From: UBA5072 sp963822145
GTDB lineage: Bacteria; Bacteroidota; Bacteroidia; Bacteroidales; UBA10428
NCBI GenBank assembly: GCA_963822145.1
Contig: CAWGGG010000003.1
Span: 1-64,000, forward strand
DNA length: 64,000 nucleotides
Reading direction: 5' to 3'
Program-made: the position numbers and the translations under genes
Notes under the pieces: model-generated
What the model was told of the DNA's origin: nothing
What the model saw: the letters and a program-made list of their open reading frames with translations, nothing else
Database searches by the model: none
Shown here: positions 24,077-32,590 of the stretch, one piece after another
How the letters are laid out: each line of letters opens with the position of its first letter
How positions within the stretch are numbered: position 1 is the stretch's first letter

Positions 24077-25192
24077 TTATACCAAATTTAAACTGTCAAA
24101 AGGACTTTTTATCTTTTCTATCGATTTGCGCGTAACATGCGTGTATATTTCCGTGGTCTTGCTGCTGCTGTGTCCAAGTAACTCCTGAATGAACCTTAAA
24201 TCCACACCGTTTTCTAATAGATGAGTCGCATAACTGTGCCGCAAACAGTGAAGGGTCATTTTCCTTTCGATCTTCGCTCTCTTTTTAGCAGCTTCAAAAA
24301 CCTCCCGTAAACTCGCTTCCGAATATGGCCTTCCCTTCTCAGTCCCTTCAAATAACCAGTAAATTGGATGGTTCAATTGATAGTACGCTCTCAACATCTC
24401 TATTAAACTCTCCGGTAGCGGTACCACCCGGTCTTTCTTTCCTTTACCGCCTCTAATAATCAATAACTTTCTTTTTGAGTCAATCGCATTAATCCTTAAA
24501 TTGATAAGCTCACTTCGTCGCAACCCGCATGCATATATCAAACTTAACATTGCCTTGTGCTTGATATTCATGGTCCTGCTTAAAATCAATTCAATCTCTT
24601 CAACAGAGAATACACCTGGTAAACTCCGACCGGTAATTGGCCTTTGAATTTCGGTTATGTTTATCTCCTTCTTTAGTATATTCCCGTAAAACAGCTTTAT
24701 CGAACTGATAATCTGATTCTGATAAGAAGCAGAGAATTTATTCCCTATTACATAGGTATAGTTAAAATCCCTGACATCATCCCCTGTTATCGCTTCAACC
24801 CTCTTTTCTCTATAATAACTCAGAAATGTTCTGATGGCCTCAATATAGGTTTGTATGGTTCGCTCACTATAACGTAAGGTCTCCATATAATGCCTGAAAG
24901 AATTCACTAATTCCAGCTTATCATGACTAAGCTCCTTATCAAAGTATCTCGTCCTCCGTTCATTTTTCAAATCTTCAATTTCCGGCAAACTCAAAAGCAA
25001 ATCTTTTTGTATCCTGCATAATCCTTCAATACTGCTTTCAGTATAGGGCAAATGCCAGCATCCCAAGGTTCTGCTCCATTTGCATCCTTCAATTGCCCTG
25101 ATTCTTGCAATGATGGTGGAATCATATGAAAATACAACTTTGATCCTTCTGATGCCCTTGTGCAACGTTGACTCAACATGAATTGTATTCAT
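24077..25192 (-). CDS. Tyrosine recombinase of the cassette array, not a canonical IntI
   Basis: 371 residues. Residues 1-60 form a basic N-terminal arm-type domain, about 88-175 the SAM-like core-binding domain, and 190-365 the catalytic domain with Arg225 (CGLRRSEL), Lys250 (GGKGKKDR), His315 and Arg318 (HCLRHSYATHLL), His341 (LLGHSSS) and the nucleophile Tyr350 (IYTHV). All six active-site residues are present. The end SPFDSL recalls the SPLD ending of IntI proteins, but only some 16 residues lie between LPESL and WLFEG, where IntI enzymes carry their extra attC-binding segment. The gene reads toward the array, in the same direction as the cassettes; classical intI genes read away. It is likely to excise and insert the cassettes to its left. 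Confidence 0.9.
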   Translation of the reverse strand: MNTIHVESTLHKGIRRIKVVFSYDSTIIARIRAIEGCKWSRTLGCWHLPYTESSIEGLCRIQKDLLLSLPEIEDLKNERRTRYFDKELSHDKLELVNSFRHYMETLRYSERTIQTYIEAIRTFLSYYREKRVEAITGDDVRDFNYTYVIGNKFSASYQNQIISSIKLFYGNILKKEINITEIQRPITGRSLPGVFSVEEIELILSRTMNIKHKAMLSLIYACGLRRSELINLRINAIDSKRKLLIIRGGKGKKDRVVPLPESLIEMLRAYYQLNHPIYWLFEGTEKGRPYSEASLREVFEAAKKRAKIERKMTLHCLRHSYATHLLENGVDLRFIQELLGHSSSKTTEIYTHVTRKSIEKIKSPFDSLNLV

Positions 25193-25340
25193 AACCTAAC
25201 GGTATAATTTCCTCTAAATGAATGACTTTCAGGTACACTTCGTGCCCCTCAATCCCATATTCCACCCTGTACCTCACCCGATATCCCTTGCGGGCCGGCT
25301 GCTTCCCTGGAATATGGATTAAAAATGATCGTCGTATAAC
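25173..25340 (-). CDS. Possible small ORF overlapping the integrase start
   Basis: A minus-strand frame without ATG runs from about 25340 to a TGA inside the integrase gene, overlapping its first codons by about 20 bp. The translation is coding-like (KGYRVRYRVEYGIEGHEVYL is a 20-residue sample). It could start at a GTG. It may be a remnant of a longer gene or a small protein translationally coupled to the integrase. Its GC content is higher than that of the integrase. Confidence 0.35.
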   Translation of the reverse strand, partial: VIRRSFLIHIPGKQPARKGYRVRYRVEYGIEGHEVYLKVIHLEEIIPLGYEYNSC

Positions 25341-25460
25341 TTATTCCCCTCTAACCTATTCAACCCTGACTCTATCAAATATAAGAAAAAAGTTGATAGA
25401 TGATCAGTAAAATTCCATGCTATCAGCTATCGCCTATTAACAATCCACTATTTTTGTCGT
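25193..25460. promoter_or_regulatory. Divergent region between integrase and helicase genes
   Basis: Contains an inverted repeat CCATATTCCA (25255-25264) and TGGAATATGG (25308-25317), perfect over 10 bp with a 43-bp spacer, and an AT-rich part (25318-25400) able to hold promoters for both directions. The sequence just upstream of the integrase ATG (CTAACGGTATAA) resembles an attC opening core but has no partner. Confidence 0.4.
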
Positions 25461-28415
25461 ATGAAAGGAAAATTCGCACTGACGCTTACTGCCCACCGCA
25501 TCCTCGGACCGCTGTTCAATCCGGCGATAATTGTTCCCAGCGCCAACCGCGAATATTTTACAGTTCACGACCGCATTTCACTCGCCAACCTCACCCAGTA
25601 CGAACCCCAGCTCCTCCCCGAAGAAATCAGCCTGGTGAAGATTATCGAGGAATACACCGATACCCAGCTGCTGAAGGTGTTCTCTAAAAAAAAGACCAGC
25701 GCCCAGGACTTCCTCGCCTCAGTAGATGAAACGCTCTATGAACGACAGATCCGTCCATATATCGAACGAAGGCTGCAGCGATGCACGGATGTCCTCGCGG
25801 GTAGCGATATTCCCATATTCCTCAAAAAACAGCACAATAACATTTATGAATCAGACCGCCTCTGGCTGCAGGATGATACGGCCAATGCTGTGTTTAATTT
25901 CAATCGAAATACCGAAGGTGTGCAATACTTCCTTACGGTCAACTATAATGATGAAATTATCCGCCTTACCGGGAAAAACGGTTTTGTACTGGTGAACGAA
26001 CCATGCCAGCTGGTGCTTGGGAACCGCATCTTTCAGTTCGATGACATCGACGGCAAAAAACTGCTCCCTTTCTTTAAGAAGCAGGCTATCAACATTCGCT
26101 CCGAAACGGAAATTAAATTCCTCGAAACTTTCGCCAAACCCGTCATTCAAAAATACCAGGTCCAGGCCAGGGGTTTCACCATTACAGATCAATACCTGCA
26201 GCCACAACCGGTGCTTTCCCTCGAAAATAACGTTTCCGGAACGCCTGTGCTGATGCTCCGGTTTAAATACGGAGATAAGGCTGTTTACTTCGCCGGGAAG
26301 AAATCGGAACTGCTGGTTACTCTAAATCACCAGGACAACCAGGTGGAATTCCGCCGGCTGAACCGCGATCTTCAGTTTGAGAACCAAACGATCTCTTCCC
26401 TTCTCGAACTCGGACTGGCCAACCTCGATGCCTCCTCCTTTACACCCTTGCGTCTGAAAAAAACCGAAAATATCCTGGTGCTGTATGAACTGGTAAACTG
26501 GCTGAATTCAAACAGCTCTGCATTAAAGGAACTCGGACTGGAGATCATCCAGTCACAGACCACCCAACGTTACTACCTGCAGCAGGTTGACCTGAAACTG
26601 AAGGTCAGCGAGAATAAGAACGACTGGTTTGACATTCACGCTGTGGTACAGCTCGATGGTTTTGAGATCCCCTTCACCCGTTTCCGCAATCATATACTCG
26701 ACGGCAGGCGTGAATTCGAACTCCCCGAAGGACGTATCGTGGTGCTGCCCGAAGAATGGTTCGCCCGGTTTAAGGACCTGTTCTCCTTTGCCAAAGAGAA
26801 TAACCAGCAACTTCAACTCGAAAAACAGCATTTCCCCCTGCTGAAAGAAAGCCTGAAAGGCATCGGCGGATGCTATTCCGGTAAACTTATGAAATGGTTC
26901 GGCACCGCAGACTACGAGGAGCAAAAGGTTCCTGATGAAATCAGGGCTGAACTCAGGGATTACCAGAAAAAGGGATACAGCTGGCTTTGGAAGCTCCATT
27001 CCAATGATTTCGGCGGGTGCCTGGCCGATGATATGGGCCTCGGTAAAACGCTACAGACGCTGACACTTCTACAGCAGGTCATCAACGATGAGAAAAACCG
27101 CCTTTGCGGTCCGGCTAATTCAGTATTTGAAAAACAACTTACCATTTTTGATGCTGCCTCAGCCGCTGATGTGAAAGCCAAACCCTCCCTCATTGTCGTT
27201 CCTTCCACACTGGTGCATAATTGGATTAACGAGACCGTGAAATTTGCCCCCAGCCTGAAGGCTGGTTTTTATGGCGGACAAAACCGCCGGCCATTTAGAT
27301 ATTATTATGAAGCCTTTGACGTGATCATAACTTCCTATGGACTTATCCGCAATGACCTGGAAGCACTGAAGTGCTATGACTTCCTGTACATGATCCTCGA
27401 TGAAAGCCAGGTGATCAAAAATCCACATTCCAAAACGTATAAAGCCATTGTAAGCCTGAATGCCGCCCACCGGGTGGTTCTTACCGGCACTCCCATTGAG
27501 AACTCGCTCACCGACCTCTGGGCCCAGATGAATTTCCTCAACCCCGGGTTACTGGGCAATTTCGAATTTTTTAAAAACCAGTTTGTGACCCCTATCGAAA
27601 AGGGAAATGATGAAAAACAGGCCCGGATACTCCAGGCGCTCATTAGTCCCTTTGTCCTCCGCAGAAAGAAAAGTGAGGTGGCAAGAGAACTTCCTTCATT
27701 AACGGATCAGATCATTTACTGCAACATGTCGGAATCCCAGCAAGCCTTTTATGAAACCGAGAAATCCAGGGCCCGGAACCTGATCCTTGATAACCTGCAA
27801 CAACAGGGTATTGAAAAATCCTCCTTCGTGATCCTGCAATCGCTTACCAAACTCAGGCAGGCCGCCAACCACCCGGCGCTCATTGACGCCGGCTATCTGG
27901 AAGATTCCGGCAAACATGAGGTGATTATCAACTACATCAGGAACCTGATCGCCGAGGGCCATAAAGCCCTAATCTTCTCCTCGTTTGTAAAGCATCTTGA
28001 ATTGTACACCGCTTTCTGTGACCAGGAGGGAATTCCCTATACACTGCTCACCGGTGATGTGCCCCAAAAGCAGCGGGAAGCCATCGTGAAAAAATTCCAG
28101 GATGATCCTGCCTTGCACCTGTTCTTTATTTCCATCAAAGCCGGAGGATTTGGATTAAACCTGACCTCGGCGGATTATGTTTTCATCCTCGATCCCTGGT
28201 GGAACCCCGCTGTGGAGGAACAGGCACTGAGCCGCGCACACCGGATGGGACAGAAAAAAAATGTTTTTGTTTACCGTTTCATTACCAAAGATACCCTGGA
28301 GGAGAAAATCCAAACGCTTCAGGAAAAGAAATCACAACTAGCCAATAGTTTTATCAACGAGAATAATCCGTTCAGAACGAATGATCAGGAAGAGCTGATG
28401 AAGCTTTTAGAGTAG
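25461..28415 (+). CDS. SNF2 family DEAD/DEAH-box helicase
   Basis: 984 residues. The C-terminal half is a full Snf2 motor: Walker A DDMGLGKTLQ (about 523-532), Walker B DESQ (about 647-650), LTGTPIENSL (about 673), and helicase C motifs AGGFGLNLTSAD and RAHRMGQ (about 925). The first 450 residues are the variable N-terminal part usual in bacterial RapA/SNF2-like proteins. Such enzymes translocate on double-stranded DNA to move bound proteins, for example RNA polymerase. The GC-richer codon use marks the return to chromosomal DNA after the array. The only upstream gene is the divergent integrase. Confidence 0.93.
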   Translation: MKGKFALTLTAHRILGPLFNPAIIVPSANREYFTVHDRISLANLTQYEPQLLPEEISLVKIIEEYTDTQLLKVFSKKKTSAQDFLASVDETLYERQIRPYIERRLQRCTDVLAGSDIPIFLKKQHNNIYESDRLWLQDDTANAVFNFNRNTEGVQYFLTVNYNDEIIRLTGKNGFVLVNEPCQLVLGNRIFQFDDIDGKKLLPFFKKQAINIRSETEIKFLETFAKPVIQKYQVQARGFTITDQYLQPQPVLSLENNVSGTPVLMLRFKYGDKAVYFAGKKSELLVTLNHQDNQVEFRRLNRDLQFENQTISSLLELGLANLDASSFTPLRLKKTENILVLYELVNWLNSNSSALKELGLEIIQSQTTQRYYLQQVDLKLKVSENKNDWFDIHAVVQLDGFEIPFTRFRNHILDGRREFELPEGRIVVLPEEWFARFKDLFSFAKENNQQLQLEKQHFPLLKESLKGIGGCYSGKLMKWFGTADYEEQKVPDEIRAELRDYQKKGYSWLWKLHSNDFGGCLADDMGLGKTLQTLTLLQQVINDEKNRLCGPANSVFEKQLTIFDAASAADVKAKPSLIVVPSTLVHNWINETVKFAPSLKAGFYGGQNRRPFRYYYEAFDVIITSYGLIRNDLEALKCYDFLYMILDESQVIKNPHSKTYKAIVSLNAAHRVVLTGTPIENSLTDLWAQMNFLNPGLLGNFEFFKNQFVTPIEKGNDEKQARILQALISPFVLRRKKSEVARELPSLTDQIIYCNMSESQQAFYETEKSRARNLILDNLQQQGIEKSSFVILQSLTKLRQAANHPALIDAGYLEDSGKHEVIINYIRNLIAEGHKALIFSSFVKHLELYTAFCDQEGIPYTLLTGDVPQKQREAIVKKFQDDPALHLFFISIKAGGFGLNLTSADYVFILDPWWNPAVEEQALSRAHRMGQKKNVFVYRFITKDTLEEKIQTLQEKKSQLANSFINENNPFRTNDQEELMKLLE

Positions 28416-28532
28416 GGACGAGGGACAAGGGACAAGGGACGAGTCTAATGAAATCAAATGATTATACCTCCAAAAAAATCACACTCACACTCCCGCAATA
28501 CTTGTCCCTTGTCCCTCGTCCCTTGTCCCTTC
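28415..28532. repeat. Inverted GGGACAAG-word repeats at convergent gene ends
   Basis: GGGAC(A/G)A words in tandem at 28415-28443 and the complementary GTCCCTTG words at 28499-28532. The two blocks can pair as a hairpin over about 25 bp between convergent genes and could end transcription both ways. The second block is read as the C-terminal tail of the CCA-type enzyme. Confidence 0.7.
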
Positions 28533-29930
28533 TTTCAATCCCAATTCCCTTCCCTTCTCCATCATCAGCCGGTAAGCTTCCTCGTAGTCATTCTTTATAG
28601 TCCCTTCCAGGATGGCTTCCTTGATGGTATTCTTAATGATCCCCACTTCGCGGCAGGGACCAATATTGAAGGTTTTCATGATCAGTTCCCCATCCACCGG
28701 AGGCTGAAAATTACGAACAGCATCCTTCTCTTCAATTTCTTTCAACTTTTGGCGGACAATCTGGAAATTATTCAGGTACTGTTTTACTTTAACATCATTC
28801 TTAGAGGTAATATCAGCCTCACACAACATCATCAGGTCGTCAATATCATCCCCGGCCTCAAACAGCAGCCGACGAATCGCCGCATCACTGACCTCCTCTT
28901 CCACCAGGGCTATGGGACGTAAATGAAGCAACACCAGCTTTTGGACGTATTTCATGGAAAGCCCGAGCGGAAGATGCATCCTGCGGAAAACATCCGGGAC
29001 CATTTTTGATCCTATAAACTCATGTCCGTAAAAAGTCCACCCGTGTCCCGGCATATATTTCCGGGTCTGGGGTTTGGCTATATCATGCATGATCGCTGCC
29101 CACCGGAGCCATAGGTTATCTGTTTTTTCCGATAACTTATCCAGCACCTGAAGGGTGTGCCTGAAATTGTCCTTGTGCCGCAGATTGTCTACTACGGCAA
29201 CCCCTTTCATACGGTCGAATTCCGGGAACACCAACTCCAGCAGCCCTGTTTTTTCCAGCAGGTAAAACCCCGAGGAGGGCTTGGGTGACAGCACGATCTT
29301 GTTCAGCTCTTCGATGATCCTCTCACCTGAAATGATCCTGATCCTTTCCTTGTTATGCCTGATGGCTTCCAAGGACCGCTCCTCGATCCTGAAACCAAGC
29401 TGGGAAGAAAACCGGATGGCCCTCATCATCCGCAGCGGATCGTCGGAATAGGTAATATCAGGATCCAGTGGTGTGCGGATCACTTTGTTTTCGAGGTCCT
29501 GCAGACCGTTAAACGGATCCAGCAGCTCCCCATATGATTCTTTGTTCAGTGATACGGCCAGCGCGTTTATGGTAAAATCACGCCTGTTCTGGTCGTCCTC
29601 CAGGGTGCCGCTCTCCACCGAAGGCTTGCGCGATTCGGCCTGGTAGGATTCCCTCCGGGCGCCCACAAACTCAATCTCCAAATCATCATAGCGGAGCATG
29701 GCCGTACCGAAATTGCCGTAAACATTGATCCTTCCTTTTCTCCCGATCCGCCTGGCCAGCATTTTCGCCAGGTCAATGCCACTCCCCACCACCACAATGT
29801 CAATGTCCTTTGATTGCCGCTTGAGGAGGAGATCCCTTACATATCCACCAATAACATAGCACTGAAGATTGTTTTCAGCAACAATCTCGGAAATCAGCGG
29901 AAATATCCGATGCACAAGCGGTACAATCAT
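28485..29930 (-). CDS. CCA-adding/poly(A) polymerase family nucleotidyltransferase with HD domain
   Basis: 481 residues. The nucleotidyltransferase head shows GGYVRDLL (28-35) and KDIDIVVVGSG (41-51) with the catalytic Asp pair, then RRDFTINALAVS and DPLRMMRAIRFSSQLGF, the conserved neck. An HD domain follows (MHDIAKPQTRK, roughly residue 270). This is the layout of bacterial CCA tRNA nucleotidyltransferases that repair or complete tRNA 3' ends. The last ten residues (EGTRDEGQGTS) are encoded by an intergenic word repeat and are probably not part of the fold. Confidence 0.92.
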   Translation of the reverse strand: MIVPLVHRIFPLISEIVAENNLQCYVIGGYVRDLLLKRQSKDIDIVVVGSGIDLAKMLARRIGRKGRINVYGNFGTAMLRYDDLEIEFVGARRESYQAESRKPSVESGTLEDDQNRRDFTINALAVSLNKESYGELLDPFNGLQDLENKVIRTPLDPDITYSDDPLRMMRAIRFSSQLGFRIEERSLEAIRHNKERIRIISGERIIEELNKIVLSPKPSSGFYLLEKTGLLELVFPEFDRMKGVAVVDNLRHKDNFRHTLQVLDKLSEKTDNLWLRWAAIMHDIAKPQTRKYMPGHGWTFYGHEFIGSKMVPDVFRRMHLPLGLSMKYVQKLVLLHLRPIALVEEEVSDAAIRRLLFEAGDDIDDLMMLCEADITSKNDVKVKQYLNNFQIVRQKLKEIEEKDAVRNFQPPVDGELIMKTFNIGPCREVGIIKNTIKEAILEGTIKNDYEEAYRLMMEKGRELGLKEGTRDEGQGTSIAGV

Positions 29931-29990
29931 GAAACTTGAGATAGTGTTTACTTTTCAGGTCAAAAATACGATTTTAGATCCAGAATACAG

Positions 29991-30057
29991 ATTGAAGATT
30001 GAAGATCGAAGATCGAAGATTGAAGATCAAAGATTGAAGATCAAAGATTGAAGATCA
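29991..30057. repeat. Tandem GAAGATC-word repeat
   Basis: Degenerate tandem of (A)GATTGAAGATC words between the CCA-type gene and the TPP riboswitch. The same word recurs at 63658-63697. Confidence 0.75.
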
Positions 30058-30117
30058 GGTGCAATTATAAATATTTTGATATTTTCCTCTAAAAAACCTA
30101 CTTTTGTCTTAGCATTT

Positions 30118-30200
30118 CACTAAGGGGGTGCCTTAATAGTACGGGCTGAGATCATACCCTTAGAACCTGATCCGGGTAATGCCGGCGAAGGGAATTGGTG
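30118..30200 (+). promoter_or_regulatory. TPP riboswitch (THI element)
   Basis: The conserved core is present in order: GGGGTGCC, GGCTGAGA, ACCCTTAGAACCTGATC, then GGGTAATGCCGGCGAAGGGA. P1 pairs CACTAA (30118-30123) with TTGGTG (30195-30200). It senses thiamin pyrophosphate and lies 48 bp before the TonB receptor gene, which it should repress when TPP is abundant. Confidence 0.95.
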
Positions 30201-30247
30201 GCAATTACAAGAGTTGCCGCTGTTTCATTAATGTAAACTTTTTCACT

Positions 30248-32590
30248 ATGAAGCAGGTATGCGTAATAATTGCATGGCTTTGCCTGTCGTTGCAGACCCA
30301 TGCACAATATTCCCTGAAAGGGACAGCAACGGATCAGGAGGGCGGGATGCTGATCGGCGCCCATGTTACCCTCAACAATACTTACTATCAAACCATCACC
30401 GATAAGAACGGGGATTTCAGTTTTACCGGAATCAAACCCGGCACTTACCGGCTGCAGGTCAGTTTTGTGGGCTACGAGACCTATGCCGAAACCCTCTCGG
30501 TTCAGGGTGATCTGAGTCTCTCTGTAATACTGCACGAATCGGCGGTGCAAAGCGATGCAGTGATTATTTCAGCAATACGGGCCAGCGGGAATACACCTAC
30601 CACCTTTACCATGTTGAACAAGGAGGAACTGAACCGCAGAAACCTGGCGCAGGACCTTCCTTATATGCTGAGTCTCGAACCTTCGGTGGTAACCACCTCT
30701 GATGCGGGCACCGGTGTGGGCTATACCAGTATCCGCATCCGCGGCAGCGATATCACCCGTATCAATGTCACCATCAATGGCATTCCGCTGAATGATCCGG
30801 AATCGCACGCCGTATACTGGGTGGATATACCCGATTTCGCCAGTTCGGTGAATAGCCTGCAATTGCAACGTGGCGTGGGATCTTCCACCAATGGCGCAGG
30901 AGCCTTTGGCGCTTCCATGAACCTCGAGACCAATACTTTCCAGTCAAAACCTTTTGGACTGGTCAGCCTGGGCGCAGGCTCCTTCAAAACCTGGAAATCA
31001 TCGTTCCAGGCGGGAACCGGACTGATCAACAACCACTGGTATTTTGAAGGCCGGGGCTCAGCCATCGGTTCCGACGGGTATGTTGACCGTGCCTCATCAG
31101 CTTTGAACTCCTACTTTATCCAGGGCGGATATTATAATGATAAAACACTCATCAAGTTCATGACCTTCGGGGGCAGTGAAAAAACCTACCAGGCCTGGTA
31201 TGGCGTTGATTCAGCAACCCTGCAGACCAACAGAAGGTTTAATTGGGCCGGTGCTATCTTTGAGGATGACGGGAGTATCCGGTTTTACGATAATCAAACC
31301 GATAATTACAGGCAGAACCATTACCAGCTGCATCTGGCCAGACGCCTGAGCCCTTCGCTGAGCATGAACATGGCCGGTCATTATACCCATGGCCGCGGGT
31401 ATTACGAAGAGTATATGCAGGACCAGGCCCTGGCGGATTACGGACTGGAGGATATCGACTCCACAACTTCCACCGACCTGATCCGGCGCCGCTGGCTCGA
31501 CAATCATTTTTACGGTCTCACCTGGTCATTGCATTACCGGAAGGAAAAAACCGATCTGATCTTTGGCGGGGCCTATAACCAATATGATCATGCCCGACAC
31601 TTCGGTGAGATCATCTGGGCCCAATCTGCTGGTCAGATCCCCTATGGTTACGAATATTATACCAATACAGCGTTCAAAAATGATTTTAATTTTTTCGCGA
31701 AAATAGCCATGTCTCCGGTGGAGCATCTCACCCTTTACGCCGACCTGCAGTACCGGTACATTACTTACTCGGCAAACGGAACGGAAAGTGAACTAAACCC
31801 GGTTAACATCAGGCATACCTATCACTTCCTGAATCCCAAAGCTGGTATCAGCTACAATACCAAGGCTGGAACTTTATACGCTTCCTATGCTATCGCCAAC
31901 CGGGAGCCCATTCGTGATGATTACCTCGATGCCAATCCCGGAGAAGAACCGGAACCGGAACTGATGGGCGATCTTGAGATCGGCATCCGGAAAACGGAAT
32001 CTGCGCTGCAATACGCAGCCAACTACTTTCTTATGAATTACAACAACCAGCTTGTGCTTACCGGGGAAATCAATGACGACGGTGCCTATATCCGGAAAAA
32101 TGCAGGAAAGAGCTACCGGACCGGGATCGAAGCATCGGCGGCCTTTAATTTCAAAACACTTGCTGAGATCAGCGGAAATCTCACCCTCAGTGCCAATAAA
32201 ACCGAATACCGGCAGGTCAATGATCAGCAGGAAGTTGAAGAACTCAGGAATACGGATATCTCTTTCTCACCAAGGATCACAGCTGGTTCACAACTCAAGG
32301 TCTTCCCGTTTCAGAACTTTGAGATCGACTGGCTTTTTAAATTTGTCGGAAAACAGTATCTCGACAATACTGCCAGCAAAAACAGGCAGCTTAGCAGTTA
32401 CAGAGTCCACGACCTGAGGCTGGCTTACCTGATCGCGCCGGAAACGGGCCCCGGAATTGAATTCACAGTAATGATGTATAATCTTTTCAATACCCTCTAT
32501 GAATCCAACGGGTATGTATATGATGGTGCACCGTATTATTATCCCCAGGCCGGAATTCATTTTCTGGCAGGATTAAATGTAAAATTCTGA
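30248..32590 (+). CDS. TPP-riboswitch-controlled TonB-dependent receptor (thiamin uptake)
   Basis: 780 residues from the ATG after the riboswitch; a longer frame would start inside the riboswitch. A signal peptide (about 1-19, ending THAQ) precedes a carboxypeptidase-regulatory-like domain (GTATDQEGGMLIGAHVTLNN, about 23-105), a plug (TSIRIRGSDITRINVTINGI region) and a 22-strand beta-barrel ending in an aromatic/Phe terminus (LNVKF). TonB receptors under TPP control in Bacteroidota are predicted to import thiamin or its precursors across the outer membrane. No inner-membrane partner is in the window. Confidence 0.92.
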   Translation: MKQVCVIIAWLCLSLQTHAQYSLKGTATDQEGGMLIGAHVTLNNTYYQTITDKNGDFSFTGIKPGTYRLQVSFVGYETYAETLSVQGDLSLSVILHESAVQSDAVIISAIRASGNTPTTFTMLNKEELNRRNLAQDLPYMLSLEPSVVTTSDAGTGVGYTSIRIRGSDITRINVTINGIPLNDPESHAVYWVDIPDFASSVNSLQLQRGVGSSTNGAGAFGASMNLETNTFQSKPFGLVSLGAGSFKTWKSSFQAGTGLINNHWYFEGRGSAIGSDGYVDRASSALNSYFIQGGYYNDKTLIKFMTFGGSEKTYQAWYGVDSATLQTNRRFNWAGAIFEDDGSIRFYDNQTDNYRQNHYQLHLARRLSPSLSMNMAGHYTHGRGYYEEYMQDQALADYGLEDIDSTTSTDLIRRRWLDNHFYGLTWSLHYRKEKTDLIFGGAYNQYDHARHFGEIIWAQSAGQIPYGYEYYTNTAFKNDFNFFAKIAMSPVEHLTLYADLQYRYITYSANGTESELNPVNIRHTYHFLNPKAGISYNTKAGTLYASYAIANREPIRDDYLDANPGEEPEPELMGDLEIGIRKTESALQYAANYFLMNYNNQLVLTGEINDDGAYIRKNAGKSYRTGIEASAAFNFKTLAEISGNLTLSANKTEYRQVNDQQEVEELRNTDISFSPRITAGSQLKVFPFQNFEIDWLFKFVGKQYLDNTASKNRQLSSYRVHDLRLAYLIAPETGPGIEFTVMMYNLFNTLYESNGYVYDGAPYYYPQAGIHFLAGLNVKF

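Larger units (their letters stand above)
1..25192 (-). mobile_element. Integron-like cassette array with its own tyrosine recombinase
   Basis: Thirty palindromic attC-like sites (about 118-146 bp, opening AAC and closing GTT on the plus strand) separate 30 compact cassettes, all with genes on the minus strand, reading away from a tyrosine recombinase at 24077-25192. Cassettes are numbered K1 next to the integrase to K30 at the left edge; each comprises a gene and the site at its 3' side. Identical cassettes recur (K6 and K9; K3, K16, K21 and K30) together with that same site, so the unit that moves is gene plus 3' site, as in integrons. Cassette ends carry matching arms that would complete the palindrome in an excised circle. 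The array is AT-rich compared with the chromosome from 25.4 kb onward and continues beyond the left edge. Integrase activity on these sites is inferred. Confidence 0.87.

Noticed and set aside
24061..24080. Intrinsic terminator for the integrase gene
   Set aside because: The ATAAGCA/TGCTTAT inverted repeat is AT-rich and short and is not followed by a T run on the minus strand.
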